Origin: Aptenodytes patagonicus
Lineage: Eukaryota; Chordata; Aves; Sphenisciformes; Spheniscidae
Direction: 5' to 3'
Assembly: GCF_965638725.1 (NCBI RefSeq)
Contig: NC_134949.1
Span: 38,778,151 to 38,842,150 of the forward strand
DNA: 64,000 nt
How positions within the stretch are numbered: the first letter of the stretch is position 1; every line of letters starts with the position of its first letter. A program made the translations under genes and the position numbers. Shown piece by piece: positions 51,401 through 61,400 of this stretch. The notes beneath the pieces were generated by a model that was given only the letters and a program-made list of their open reading frames with translations, had not been told where the DNA came from and did no database searches.

Positions 51401-54400
51401 CTAGAACCTCTAAATGGTTCCAGCATTTGCATTACTTTTGGTCTGGAAATAATCCTGTTTACTGTCAGTGCATGATTTCTTTTTTAAACCTCAAACAACA
51501 ACATCTAGGTCCGAGTGCCCAAAACCTTTTGATGTTGATTGGAATTTGAGAATATTCTGAACATTTGCAAGATGTAAAACACTTAGTAGTTCTGGACAAA
51601 CACTCTCACTTTTTTTTTTGGTAACACTTCTGTGTTACTCCAGTCTGCTCCCGTGAGGAGAACTGTCTGGGTAACACTAAGTATCTACTGTAGTGCTGAA
51701 GGGTTTAGAGAATAAGTTACCAATTTTTTTAATGTGACATTAAGTTATGCTCAGAAGAAAGACCTTTTGGTGTATGTAGTGTAGGTGACCAAAAATTTAT
51801 AATGGTGAATTTCAGGCTGATGCAGATGATGATACACTGGAATCCTTTAAGTGGAAATAATTTTTCTTTTCTGTTTTCCCTCTGCTGCTCTGGTCAAGAA
51901 TCTCTCAACGGCAGCTTCCTGAATTTGATGAGGTGCTGAAAGTTTCTCGTTGGAATGAGGAAATGAGAATGCCAAGCCCGGAGAAGAAATTCATTCTTAT
52001 TGCTTTGCCTGCTGGCGGGGATTGTAACAGTACGTGTGTACAGTCAGTTTGTGATCTTGGCTTTCCCTTTGGTAAAGCACAGACTATTTGGCTGGAACTA
52101 ACATTCAGCCAGGAGTAACGGCTGCCACCCCCCATTCCCACTAAAGGCAGCCCCAGGGAGTGCTAGTGAACAGGAGTGCTGCCAACAGGACGGGCAAACA
52201 GGGTGTGGCACGGCAGTTTGCATGGCAGTTCATGCGGAAGGGTGCGCAGGGAAGGCGCCTCTCCGAAGGAGAGGCATTCCATGGGCCGAGTGGGGGACTC
52301 GGCGTACACATAACGAGGAGAGGTGCTATGCTGGACCTTGTTCTCACCAACAAGGAGGGGCTGGTGGGGAATGTGAAGCTCAAGGGCAGCCTGGGCTGCA
52401 GTGACCACGAAATGGTGGAGTTCAAGATCCTTAGGGCACACAGCAAGCTCACTACCCTGGGCTTCAGGAGAGCAGACTTTGGCCTCTTCAGGGATCTGCT
52501 TGGTAGAGTGCCATGGGACAAAGCCCTGGAGGGAAGAGGGGCCCAAGAAAGCTGGGTAATATTCAAGGATTACCTCCTTCAAGCTCAGGAGCGATGCATC
52601 CCAACAAAGAGGAAGTCAGGCAAAAACGCCAGGAGGCCTGCATGGATGAACAAGGAGCTCCTGGACAAACTCAAACACAAAAAGGAAGCCTACAGAGGGT
52701 GGCAGCAAGGACAGGTAGCCTGGGAGGAATACAGAGAAATTGTCCGAGCAGCCAGGGATCAGGTTAGGAAAGCTAAAGCCCTGACAGAATTAAATCTGGC
52801 CAGGGACATCAAGGGCAACAAGAAAAGCTTCTATAGGTACCTCGGGGATAAAAGGAAGACGAGGGAAAATGTGGGCCCTCTCCGGAAAGAAATGGGAGAC
52901 ATGGTTACCCAGGATACGGAGAAGGTGGAGGTACTCAATGACTTTTTTGCCTCGGTCTTCACTGGCAAGCGCTTGAGCCTCACCACCCAAGCCGCAGAAG
53001 GCAAAGGCGGGTACTGGGAGAATGAAGAGCTGCCCACTGTGAGAGAACATCAGGTCTGAGACCAGCTAAGGCACCTGAAGATGCACAAGTCCATGGGACC
53101 CGATGAGATCCATCCATGGATCCTGAAAGAACTGGCGGATGAAGTTGCTAAGCCACTATCCATCGTATTTGAGAAGTCGTGGCAGTCTGGAGAAGTTCCC
53201 ACTGACTGGAAAAGGGGAAACATCACCCCCATTTTTAAAAAGGGAAAAAAGGAAGACCCGGGGTACTACAGGCCAGTCAGTCTCACCTCTGTGCCTGGGA
53301 AGACCATGGAACAGATCCTGCTGGAAGCTATGCTAAGGCACATGGAGGACAGGGAGGTGATTCGAGGCAGCCAGCATGGCTTCACCAAGGGCAAGTCCTG
53401 CCTGACCAACCTAGTGGCCTTCTATGCTGGAGTGACTACATCAGTGGACACGGGAAGAGCTACAGATGTCGTCTATCTGGACCTCTGTAAGGCCTTTGAC
53501 ACGGTCCCCCACAACATCCTTTTCTCTAAACTGGAGAGGTATGGATTTGATGAGTGGACTGTCCGGTGGGTGAGGAATTGGTTGGATGGTCGCATCCAGA
53601 GGGTAGTGGTCAACGGCTCAATGTCCAGATGGAGATTGGTGACGAGTGGCGTCCCGCAGGGGTCCGTATTGGGACCGGTACTGTTTAATATCTTCATCAG
53701 TGACATAGACAGTGGGATCGAGTGCACCCTCAGCAAGTTTGCAGATGACACCAAGCTGAGTGGTGCGGTCGACACGCCAGAGGGACGGGATGCCATCCAG
53801 AGGGACCTGGACAAGCTGGAGAAGTGGGCCTGTGTGAACCTCATGAGGTTTAACAAGGCCAAGTGCAAGGTCCTGCACCTGGGTTGGGGCAACCCCCAGT
53901 ATCAACACAGGCTGGGGGATGAAGGGATGGAGAGCAGCCCTGCTGAGAAGGACTTGGGGGTACTGGTGGATGAAAAGCTGGACATGAGCCAGCAATGTGT
54001 GCTCACAGCCCAGAAGGCCAATCGTATCCTGGGCTGCACCAAAAGAAGCATGGCCAGCAGGTCGAGGGAGGTGATTCTGCCCCTCTACTCTGCTCTGGTG
54101 AGACCCCACCTGGAGTACTGCGTCCAGCTCTGGAGCCCTCAGCATAAGAAAGACATGGACCTGTTGGAGTTGGTCCAGAAGAGGGCCACGAAAATGATGA
54201 GGGGGATGGAACACCTCTCCTGTGAAGAAAGGCTGAGAGAGTTGGGGTTGTTCAGCCTGGAGAAGAGAAGGCTTTGGGGAGACCTTATTGCAGCCTTTCA
54301 ATACATAAAGGGGGCTTATAAAAAAGATGGGGGCAAACTTTTTAGCAGGGCCTGTTGCGACAGGACAAGGAGGAATGGCTTTAACCTAAAGGGGGGTAGA

Positions 54401-57400
54401 TTTAGACTAGATATAAGGAAGAAATGTTTTACGCTGGGGGTGGTGAAGCACTGGAACAGGTTGCCCCGAGAGGTGGTGGATGCCCCATCCCTGGAAACAT
54501 TCCAGGTCAGGTTGGACGGGGCTCTGAGCAACCTGATCGAGTTGAAGATGTCCCTGCCCACGGCAGGGGTGTTGGACTAGATGACCTTTAGAGGTCCCTT
54601 CCAACCCAAACTATTCTATGATTCTATAACAGTTTGGGAAGATTTTAGTCTGGTTTTGTTTCTGGTATAAATTTAAATGCTAGATTCGTAGTTTACCTTT
54701 TGCCTTCTGTAAGTGCACAGAGTGAGACCTGTAAGTGCAAAGGATACGCTGTAGAGCTCCAGCTCACCAGTTGCATTTAGAAATGGGGGTGTTGCAGCTT
54801 CCACCAGTGTAATCAAATGTGATCGTCTTTTTATGTTGTAGCTGGAGCTGTCAAACCTTAAAAGAATAAATTTTTCGGAGGTGAATCATTTGAGTAAACA
54901 GCAACTGTTTACTCAGATGTTTACTCAAAACTCCACCACCAGTGATGTGTTGGACAGGAATGTGCTCCCAGCTCTCGAATCAAGTTAGGAAAATGGAAGC
55001 AGAGGGGATACCAGTATTTCTTTAAAAATGTTTTGGGGTCATGATTAGGGCCATTGTTTTTGGGTTTTTGACCTTTATTGGATAAGTGGATTGAGTGGCC
55101 TCTGCTTTATATGCATCAAAAAGCTTCAAGGGGGGATGTGGAAAAAAAAAATGTGAATATTATCACCTTACCTCTTTAATGTGCTGTATCAAAACCTTAT
55201 TTTGCATGAAATATGCTCTATGCACTGTTTAACACAGAAATAAGAATTTCTCTCCTTCCACATCACTCTTGCCTCTCAGATTTTAATAGTGGGATAACTG
55301 CATGATACTTTTTGGGGGGAGTATATATGTGCGTGTTTTGTGGTGTGGGTTTTCTTTTGGGGGGGTATTTTTGTGTGTTGGGTTTTTTTGGTTGTTTTAA
55401 ACAAGTTGAAATGTCATTGAAGCAAGAAATAAGCAAAGGCAATTTCATATTGAATTATGTTTTTCTTTCTTTAATCATTTGTTCTGCATATTTTTATGCC
55501 TTACCTTTTTTGTCTTCTAAAACAGATTTGCAAACTGCCATAAAGACTTTACTGAAAATAGGACCAGGATTGCAGGATGCCAAACAATCGCAGTTCATTG
55601 CTTTCAGAAGGTAACGGAGCATGCCGGCAGACATTGAAAAAAATCCTTGCTAGCAGCCACAATCTAAAAATAGCTGAATGTGTTGAGTTGGAGAGACTAG
55701 TGGCAATATCATAAAATTACTAGAGAGAACAACAGGCCAGGTGTCTTTTCCTGTACCTTCTGGTTGCCCCCAGTCTCTTCGTGGAGAGTTGCTTCATTTT
55801 TCTATCAGCTTCATGTTATTTTGCACCACGATTTCTGCCTTTGTGTTCATGTTCATCTGTACTGTTTTATGTTAAAGAAACAAAGGATGGACATAAGTGG
55901 TCAGTTTTTGTAGTAGATTCTCTGAGAGCCCGTGTTCTGGTGTTTGCTAACGGTGCAGTGTTCTTCAGAAGCGAAAGGTGAGGACTGCAGGAGGAACCCG
56001 CAAAATACAAAAGACATGTCCATATTCAAACATAGCCCGTCGTGGCAGATGTGAATTCCAGGGTGCGTGATGGAACATACAACCTACTGTCTATACGTGC
56101 TTCTGTCACAGGTGGACGTTGACTGAATGACAGAAGATACTTGCATTTTGACCATGTGACAAAGGCCAGATTTAGTCACATAATCTGATGGGCGTTAGTG
56201 CTCCTGCTGGGCAGTGGTGAATGCCTACAGTTTGGGTATTTGGAAGCACAGTGCTCTTCACTTAAGAAGGGCTGGGGTGTAGGGCTCTAACACACTTTGA
56301 AGAAAGATTGGAAAGGTTAGTAATCGCCGATAACGTCAGTCATCACAGGAGCGTGAATAGTATGGATGGCCTCACAGAAACACTGAAGGGGTAAATGTAA
56401 TGTCCAGTAGTACCAATAGTCCGTAAACTTACACTTCTGCACAAAAGGGTACTTAAGAAAAAACTCTTCCACTTTTATTTGTGAAGAACCTTTTCTCAGC
56501 AATTAAAAACACCCACTATTTACAGGTTACTAGTGTGCAAATAAGTGATTTACAAATTTTAGCTAGTTCACCTGTGTCCTGGTTTCGGCAGGGATAGAGT
56601 TAATTTCCTTCCTAGTAGCTGGTACAGTGCTGTGTTTTGGATTTAGGATGAGAACACAGTTGATAACACACCGATGTTTCAGTTGTTGCTAAGCAGTGCT
56701 TACGCTAGCCAAGGACTTTTTAGTTTTCCATGCTCTACCGACTGAGAAGGCTGGAGGTGCACAAGAAGCTGGGAGGGGGCACAGCCAAACTGCCCAAAGG
56801 GACATTCCATACCATGTGACGTCATGCGCAGTACATAAACTGGGGAAAGCTGAGGGGGGGGCCGCTGCTCGGGGACTGGCTGGGCATCGGTCGGCGGGTG
56901 GCGAGCAATTGCACTGTGCATCACTTGCTTTGTGTATTATTATTATTATTATCATATGATTATTATTATCATTTTATTTCAATTATTAAACTGTTTTTAT
57001 CTCAACCCACGAGTTTTTCTCACTTGTGCTCTTCCAATTCTCTCCCCCATCCCACCGGGTGGGGGGGAGTGAGCGAGCGGCTGTGTGGTGCTCAGTTGCC
57101 GACTGAGGTTAAACCACGACAACCTGTTTGTTGTGAATGCCGAGTACCTCTGAAATCAATTTTGTTTCTCCAGTCTGCATTCAGGTACAATGCTGTTATT
57201 AGTGATTTCCATATGAGATTCTTCTAGAATATATTTATAGGTACTTAATCTGCATTTAAAAGTTAAAATTCTAGGTCTTTAAAAAGCAAATAAATCTTCT
57301 GACTATTTTTAATACATTCACAGACAGAAAATAATATATCCAGGCTTTAGTTTTTCTTTAGTTTTCTTATCTTAAAAACAGATCTAGCTAATCTAGGTAT

Positions 57401-60400
57401 GCGTCGCAAACATCCTTGCCTCACTTTCCATGATATTTAGACAAAACCGTTCCTTTACTGCTCTATCTTCTAAACTCTGAATCGGCGATTGTTTTTAATT
57501 GTTGGTGGAAGATCATCATAGCTAAAATGGGCTTTTTCCATTATTTAGAAATTAATGCTGATGTGACATTGCATGTAGTTGTATGTTTTGTACATCACGA
57601 TTTTGTTCATGTTCTTGTTTTGTATGATTTAGGCAAGATTGTGATCTAATAAATGAACTTTGTTGCCAACACTATTCAAATCATGTAACCAGGTAAGCCA
57701 GTGTCTTGCAATTTTTCCTGTGAACAATCTCACTTTGTTTTTAAAAGTGTTACAGCCAGGCCAACAACCTAAAATAAGATTGTAAAACTTCCAATGTTTC
57801 ATCTAGATCTGATTATTTATGTTAGAAATCATTTATATAATGAACTTTCTTGGATGGGTTCTTTAACCTCAACCTGGACTGTGAACAGAGATAACATAAA
57901 CTGTTTGCCTTTCATTTAAATTGTCATTGTATGAATTCCAATATTTTGAGTTACTGTTGAATATTTAAAATTGACATAAAAGCAACTTGAAAAAACCCTT
58001 CAAGGTTAATTCTTTTTTGCCACTGTATGATTTCTAAATAGATTCTGAAATATTTTTGGAAGCAGGATTTTGGTGCTACTCCATATTACTGTGTTTTACC
58101 AAAAGGTTTTACAGAAGTTCAAGAAACATCTTTTAAATGTGGGTTGTCTTAACTGTTTTGAACATTATCAAGGTTTTTAATCTGGCCCAAGTATAGAGAG
58201 GGGAAAGAGAAGAAATACTGAGAGATGGTAAATACATTTCTCCCTCTTTCTTTCTTTGACCTAGGGACCATAAAAACCAACTTCTATTTCAAATTAATGA
58301 CAAGATTTCCTGCATGCGGAATATATATCTCAAGGATCTCTTGCCAGACCGTGGTTTTGGAGAGGACCCTAATCGCCATGAATGCAAAAGCGGAGAAACC
58401 ACCCTCACTACAGAGACTGCTGAGGAGAACAAACGACTATGCAATGGAGATACATTTTTCATAACACAGGTAAGTCCTTGCTGCAAGAATTTGCACAAAA
58501 AACCCCAGTGGTAACTGATTCAGTCCTTGTTGAATCCCCGGAACAAAACAATTCACACTTTATAATTTTAGTCCATAATATATACTTAGTTCTTCTGCTA
58601 AACTATTGTGTGAAAGGCAAGGAAGAGGCAGACTCAAAATAGAGAATTAAAAGGAAATCTCTGGGCATTTTTGTAAAATGTGTTTCAGTTGGTCTGCTCG
58701 TGTCCGGTGTAAATACATTCTGTAAATACTCAAACGTATTGTAATTGAAATGGGTAGTGTTTTGGATATAGGTAGAAACATCGTCTTAAGTAAAGAATAA
58801 AGCTAATGTTACAGCTTGAGCTCTCCCTGGCAGAAGACTAAGCTGACCAAAAAATACAGCAACAAACAACTCTGTTATTCTGCTGGGCTCAGTGAGTCGA
58901 GTTGACTCGGCGGAGAGTCTGGTGAAAGTATCGATATTTGTGCATGGGAAAGGGGGACCATACAGGGTTGGTGGGAGAGAGTAGGCTCTTCTCCGTTCCT
59001 GGCAACAAATTGTTACACGGCCTCGTTGGTATATTTCACTGTACCCTCAGATAATCTGAGTTTTCTGGGGGTTAAAACTGCCTTTCTCAGCATTTTTCTT
59101 ATTAAACAGAAGGAGTTAGGGTAGGCCCTGTACAGTGAAACTATTTTCCTTGAAGGTGGTCAGTGAAAGATAGCAATGTTTTGGGTTCAGCGTCTTCAGT
59201 CGGTTGACATTGCAGCTGTTGTAATTTCAGGGAAAGCTAGAATATGGACAGGCACAGATGTGTAGACACTGATCGAACTGCTGATACAAGCTTACTGCTG
59301 AGTGTTCTTGTGCTGTTTCTTTAGGATGTAGAAATTGATAAGCAGCGCTTATTGACCATCAGCAGCACGTACGGCTCCACGTTCACGGTGAAGTATAAGG
59401 CACTGAAGAAGCTATGTCATATAAAACATGCGTGGGCCAGAACTATTCACACATTTCAGGTAAAAATAAAGAAGCTATGAGCTGACAAAACTTTCTCATG
59501 GCTTTATCTTGCTAATGCGCTGTATTTTCACGTGAAAGAGCCAGAAGCTCTCTTGAAACTAAAATTCCTTGAATGCAGGATAGAAAATATCCTTGAGAGT
59601 GTCCCCAGTTGTCTCCAACTTCCTTGTTCTTGTAAGTTTGTTGGTTTTGGTTTTTTTTTTTTAAAAAACTACTTACTGGAGATCTTACCTTGATAAGGCA
59701 TTCTTAAACGTGTTTCAGGGTTCTGAGGAAAAAACTGTTGTCTACGTGGTTGGCAATCCTGGCCGTCAGCACTGGCAGCACGTGTACACAGCCGTGACCA
59801 GAGGACGCTGCCGTGTCTATATTATAGCTGAAGAGCCGCACCTCAGGAGAGCAGTCACTAACAAGAACATGCCCAGAAAAACTCGCTTACAGAGATTTTT
59901 GAGAGAGGCAATCGCAGAAACCAGTAACTGTCCCAAACAAGCTTCCTCTCCCCTGACGAAGAGCTGGCAAAGTCAAGAGCTTGAGACTCGGTCTGTTTCT
60001 GTAACTGGAGGTGCTCCTGGCCCATCTGAACCTCCGTCTGACTCGATTAAACAGGAAGGGTCAGCAGTTCTCAGTAGAGAAGAGCAGACGGGCAACTTGC
60101 AGCAAAGTCCATGTAAAAGACAACCAGAGGATTCTGAGGATGCCATGAAAGTACCCTCTGTAAGTACCTCCCTACTGAGGAAGTTTAAAACAAACTTTTG
60201 CACTCTCTTTCACTGCCACAAGTCACCTGGATACTGTTACAGTTGTTTTATTATTACTTGTTTAATCATTTTCAAGATGACCAGTAATTGGTGAAGCAGT
60301 CAAGTTTGGCAGATGTTTTCCCAGAGTAATATACGACTAATAGGGAAAAATAAGTTATTATGTCAATAGCAGTAAACTTATGTATCTTGTTACTCACCGG

Positions 60401-60747
60401 AGTGATCCGTTGGTTAGCTTAGCCTGTATTAGGTTATTCTTTGTGTACAGAAGTCAGTTTTTAGGAGCTGACCTGCTGTGAAAGATGTATATAAAATTTA
60501 ATAGTTGATTTTTATACAGTCAAACATGCTTAACAGATGCTTTTTTTATTCTGTCTAATTTCTGAGCTCTGTCCTGGGGAAAGAGCTTTTTTTGAATATG
60601 TTACTGTATTTTAGTCCTCGTTCAAACTCTGGTAACATTTTTGTTTTGTTTTGACAGAAAAAAGTACAAGATTCCCCACTTGAGTCTTCCAGACTTAAGA
60701 ATCTAACTTTGGGACAAGCCATTCCTAGGAAGCTTTTCAAAAGCTAA
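41995..60747 (+). CDS. HELB: HELB, DNA helicase B (14 coding exons, complete)
   Basis: HELB is a nuclear superfamily 1B 5'-to-3' DNA helicase that binds RPA on single-stranded DNA, helps recovery from replication stress and restrains end resection. The exons listed below join in phase to 1,064 codons plus stop; the mammalian protein is about 1,090. Visible in order: acidic N-terminal tail (about residues 25-40), HELB-specific N-terminal region (64-480), Walker [10 protein letters not shown] (493-501), an acidic stretch (522-533) where the human protein binds RPA, Walker B DEGS (606-609), motif III GDTRQLP (636-642), LRTNHR (666-671), [11 protein letters not shown] (878-888), motif VI VTRGR (914-918), and a Ser-rich C-terminal tail ending RKLFKS. 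Every catalytic motif is intact, so this reads as a functional gene. The start at 41995 was chosen because the next residues resemble the mammalian N-terminus; the frame is open further upstream. Exon 3 boundaries are the only doubtful joins. Confidence 0.95.
43504..43875 (+). CDS. HELB: HELB coding exon 2
   Basis: The acceptor is a CAG after a T-rich tract (43501-43503), and the exon enters phase 1. It encodes the HELB-specific block with [10 protein letters not shown] and [10 protein letters not shown], which matches the conserved N-terminal region of vertebrate HELB. The donor is taken as GTAGGT at 43876. A second GT at 43880 would put exon 3 out of frame. A 1.3-kb intron 1 separates it from exon 1, and I see no repeat of note there. 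Confidence 0.9.
45682..45703. repeat. T22 homopolymer in HELB intron 2
   Basis: Uninterrupted T run about 100 bases before HELB exon 3; it may blur the polypyrimidine tract for that exon. Confidence 0.9.
45804..45887 (+). CDS. HELB: HELB coding exon 3 (short, boundaries uncertain)
   Basis: The acceptor is clear (TTTTTGCAG before 45804) and the frame from exon 2 stays open. The encoded [14 protein letters not shown] resembles the mammalian HELB linker at the same place. The 3' end is doubtful. GT at 45888 gives the best continuation into exon 4 (reading [13 protein letters not shown] across the join) but is a poor donor. GT at 45894 is also poor, has the same phase, and works only with the upstream exon 4 acceptor. 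Intron 2 before it (1.9 kb) carries a T22 run at 45682-45703. Confidence 0.6.
46322..46542 (+). CDS. HELB: HELB coding exon 4
   Basis: Encodes [16 protein letters not shown] and [11 protein letters not shown], strongly conserved HELB segments before the helicase core. Acceptor CAG at 46319-46321. A competing CAG at 46313-46315 would add two codons in the same phase. Donor is a perfect GTAAGT at 46543, leaving phase 0. Confidence 0.85.
46955..47570 (-). mobile_element. Old CR1 LINE relic in HELB intron 4, minus strand
   Basis: The plus strand reads as antisense CR1 3' sequence: AGGTCATCTGGTCTAGTC, then a stretch matching the CR1 segment that encodes the end of ORF2 (ATATTCCAGTGTTTCACATC, TTTTCCTGATGTCCAATTTG). 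No frame is open. Assigned by eye, so the borders are rough. Confidence 0.6.
47917..48786 (+). CDS. HELB: HELB coding exon 5 (Walker A exon)
   Basis: 870 bases (290 codons), in and out at phase 0. It starts with [18 protein letters not shown], typical of HELB, and holds the phosphate-binding loop GKGGCGKST at 48526-48552. The acidic, RPA-binding-type stretch [13 protein letters not shown] follows it. Near the end [12 protein letters not shown] is the SF1 motif Ia. Donor GTAAGG at 48787. Confidence 0.95.
49815..49983 (+). CDS. HELB: HELB coding exon 6 (Walker B exon)
   Basis: Acceptor CTAG at 49811-49814 after a T-rich tract; donor GTAAGT at 49984. Encodes [13 protein letters not shown], the Walker B box with the catalytic Asp-Glu pair, and the following helix up to LAKLIIL. 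One base of the next codon (Gly of motif III) is carried into exon 7. Confidence 0.95.
50782..50923 (+). CDS. HELB: HELB coding exon 7 (motifs III and IV)
   Basis: Acceptor TTTAG before 50782; donor GTAGGA at 50924. Encodes [14 protein letters not shown] (sensor motif III) and [19 protein letters not shown] (motif IV with the conserved Asn-x-Arg). It leaves phase 2. Confidence 0.95.
51899..52029 (+). CDS. HELB: HELB coding exon 8
   Basis: Acceptor TCAAG before 51899, donor GTACGT at 52030. Encodes [14 protein letters not shown], aligned with the mammalian ISRRQFPKFD segment, then a less conserved stretch ending in GGDCN. The donor lies about 80 bases before the hairpin-rich repeat that fills much of intron 8. 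Confidence 0.9.
52160..53059 (+). pseudogene. CR1 ORF2 fragment, endonuclease end and linker
   Basis: 299 codons ending at the TGA at 53057. From about 52310 on it carries [19 protein letters not shown] and [12 protein letters not shown], the end of the APE-type endonuclease, then the Lys-rich linker before the reverse transcriptase. The first 50 codons do not look like CR1 protein. Confidence 0.75.
53081..54580 (+). pseudogene. CR1 ORF2 fragment, reverse transcriptase
   Basis: 499 codons in the same frame as the fragment before it, starting just past the stop. Holds the reverse transcriptase fingers and palm (PISLTS-like [40 protein letters not shown]) and the CR1 tail motif [15 protein letters not shown]. 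Apart from the single upstream stop it is intact, so the insertion is fairly young. Confidence 0.85.
55526..55610 (+). CDS. HELB: HELB coding exon 9
   Basis: Acceptor AAACAG before 55526, donor GTAACG at 55611. Encodes [12 protein letters not shown] and SQFIAFRR, where the last residues are the conserved HELB segment before the second RecA-like lobe insert. It leaves phase 2. Confidence 0.93.
56575..57121 (+). mobile_element. Solo LTR, same family, in HELB intron 9, sense
   Basis: A 547-bp element starting TGTCCTGGTTTC and ending TAAACCACGACA, with a perfect 5-bp target duplication ACCTG at 56570-56574 and 57122-57126. Five-base duplications fit the ERVL group. It keeps the CRE (56817-56824), has a TATA variant (TACATAAA, 56832-56839), a short ATT-type microsatellite near 56938-56965 and an ATTAAA signal just after it. 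It lies in the same orientation as HELB transcription. Confidence 0.9.
57633..57692 (+). CDS. HELB: HELB coding exon 10 (60 bases)
   Basis: Acceptor GATTTAG before 57633, donor GTAAGC at 57693. Encodes [19 protein letters not shown], nearly the same as the mammalian HELB segment. Phase 2 in and out. Confidence 0.93.
58265..58469 (+). CDS. HELB: HELB coding exon 11
   Basis: Acceptor CCTAG before 58265 after a CT-rich tract, donor GTAAGT at 58470. Encodes [14 protein letters not shown] and LKDLLPDRG, an acidic low-complexity insert, and [13 protein letters not shown], as in other vertebrate HELB proteins. Confidence 0.93.
59325..59459 (+). CDS. HELB: HELB coding exon 12 (motif V)
   Basis: Acceptor TTTAG before 59325, donor GTAAAA at 59460; 45 codons, phase 0 both ends. 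Encodes [16 protein letters not shown], which starts motif V of the helicase core. Confidence 0.95.
59719..60159 (+). CDS. HELB: HELB coding exon 13 (motif VI and C-terminal tail)
   Basis: Acceptor TTTCAG before 59719, donor GTAAGT at 60160; 147 codons. Encodes [13 protein letters not shown] and [19 protein letters not shown] (motif VI with the arginine finger). A Ser/Pro/Gln-rich tail follows that diverges from mammals, as expected for the localisation and phosphorylation region of HELB. Confidence 0.95.
60658..60747 (+). CDS. HELB: HELB coding exon 14 (terminal)
   Basis: Acceptor TTGACAG before 60658 after a T-rich tract. Encodes 29 residues with [20 protein letters not shown] and a TAA stop at 60745-60747. 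The SSRLxNL...IPRxLFK ending matches the mammalian HELB C-terminus, so the gene is complete. Confidence 0.93.
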   Translation, partial: KKVQDSPLESSRLKNLTLGQAIPRKLFKS

Positions 60748-61400
60748 CAAACAATTAACTGTCCTCGTTATGAACCTTGCTTGAACCTGGTTCGTTCAAG
60801 ATTTTTGGAACAGAGAAGCTGGGCACGCAGATGATTTTCAAAGGCTTTCCTGTATTTGCATGTTCTATGAAGAACAGCCTGTCTTAAAGCGAGCCTCGTC
60901 TGTTTTCAGTGATCTGTTTTTAGTAGGAGATTCCTTGGTGTGTCAATCATCAAAAATCATACCGTTCTTTTGTTCTGGTGAAGAATGAACTTACGGGTCT
61001 TAGAGCGCCCAGACGTTCCCTTAAAAAACACAGGGGGATTTCTAGGTTTAAAGACTGTAGCCGTCCATACCAAGATTCATCCGTCTCCTAATGCTACAGA
61101 ATTGATGAGAAGCTGTTACTGATGTGCCAAAACTGCAGTTCGCTCTTGAGTCAAAAAGTAGTTTACAAAGGGGACAATGTTTAATCAACCCTCAGACAAA
61201 TTGTACTGACAAAATTTGCACAGCTTGCTTACTTGTAACAAATCTTTTTTTTTTTTTTTTTACACATACAGCAGGAAGAAGTGTACCACAAATATAAACA
61301 TGGTATTTTTTGCTAAACCTGTGGTAACAAAATGTGGGAAAAAATACAAAGTAGAAAAATGCTACCTTATTTTTAATGTCTTTAAATCACTGTTTATTTC
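60748..61400 (+). other. HELB 3' UTR, likely
   Basis: No coding frame. AT-rich, with a T17 run at 61245-61261. It probably forms the HELB 3' UTR up to the poly(A) signal near 61537 and may be shared, on the other strand, with the GRIP1 3' UTR. Confidence 0.5.

Larger units (their letters stand above)
52110..54629 (+). mobile_element. Long CR1 LINE in HELB intron 8 (5'-truncated, one stop)
   Basis: A chicken-repeat-1 non-LTR retrotransposon. The long frame keeps the end of the endonuclease domain (Ser-Asp-His at 52400-52408) and the reverse transcriptase with LDLCKAFDT (about 53477-53503), [10 protein letters not shown] and the catalytic FADD (53738-53749). After these comes the CR1 C-terminal region to TAG at 54578-54580. 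The 3' end closes with the CR1 tail CTATTCTATGATTCTAT. One in-frame TGA at 53057-53059 splits the frame. Typical CR1 protein similarity begins only near 52305; the 200 bases before it are a hairpin-rich segment of uncertain origin. Not a host gene. Confidence 0.9.

Noticed and set aside
52030-52118. Reading through the exon 8 donor to a stop, as an alternative HELB C-terminus
   Set aside because: Exon 9 onward continues the conserved helicase core in phase; read-through would remove motifs V and VI and has no support.
53618-54301. 227-codon minus-strand frame in the CR1
   Set aside because: Antisense shadow of the CR1 reverse transcriptase.
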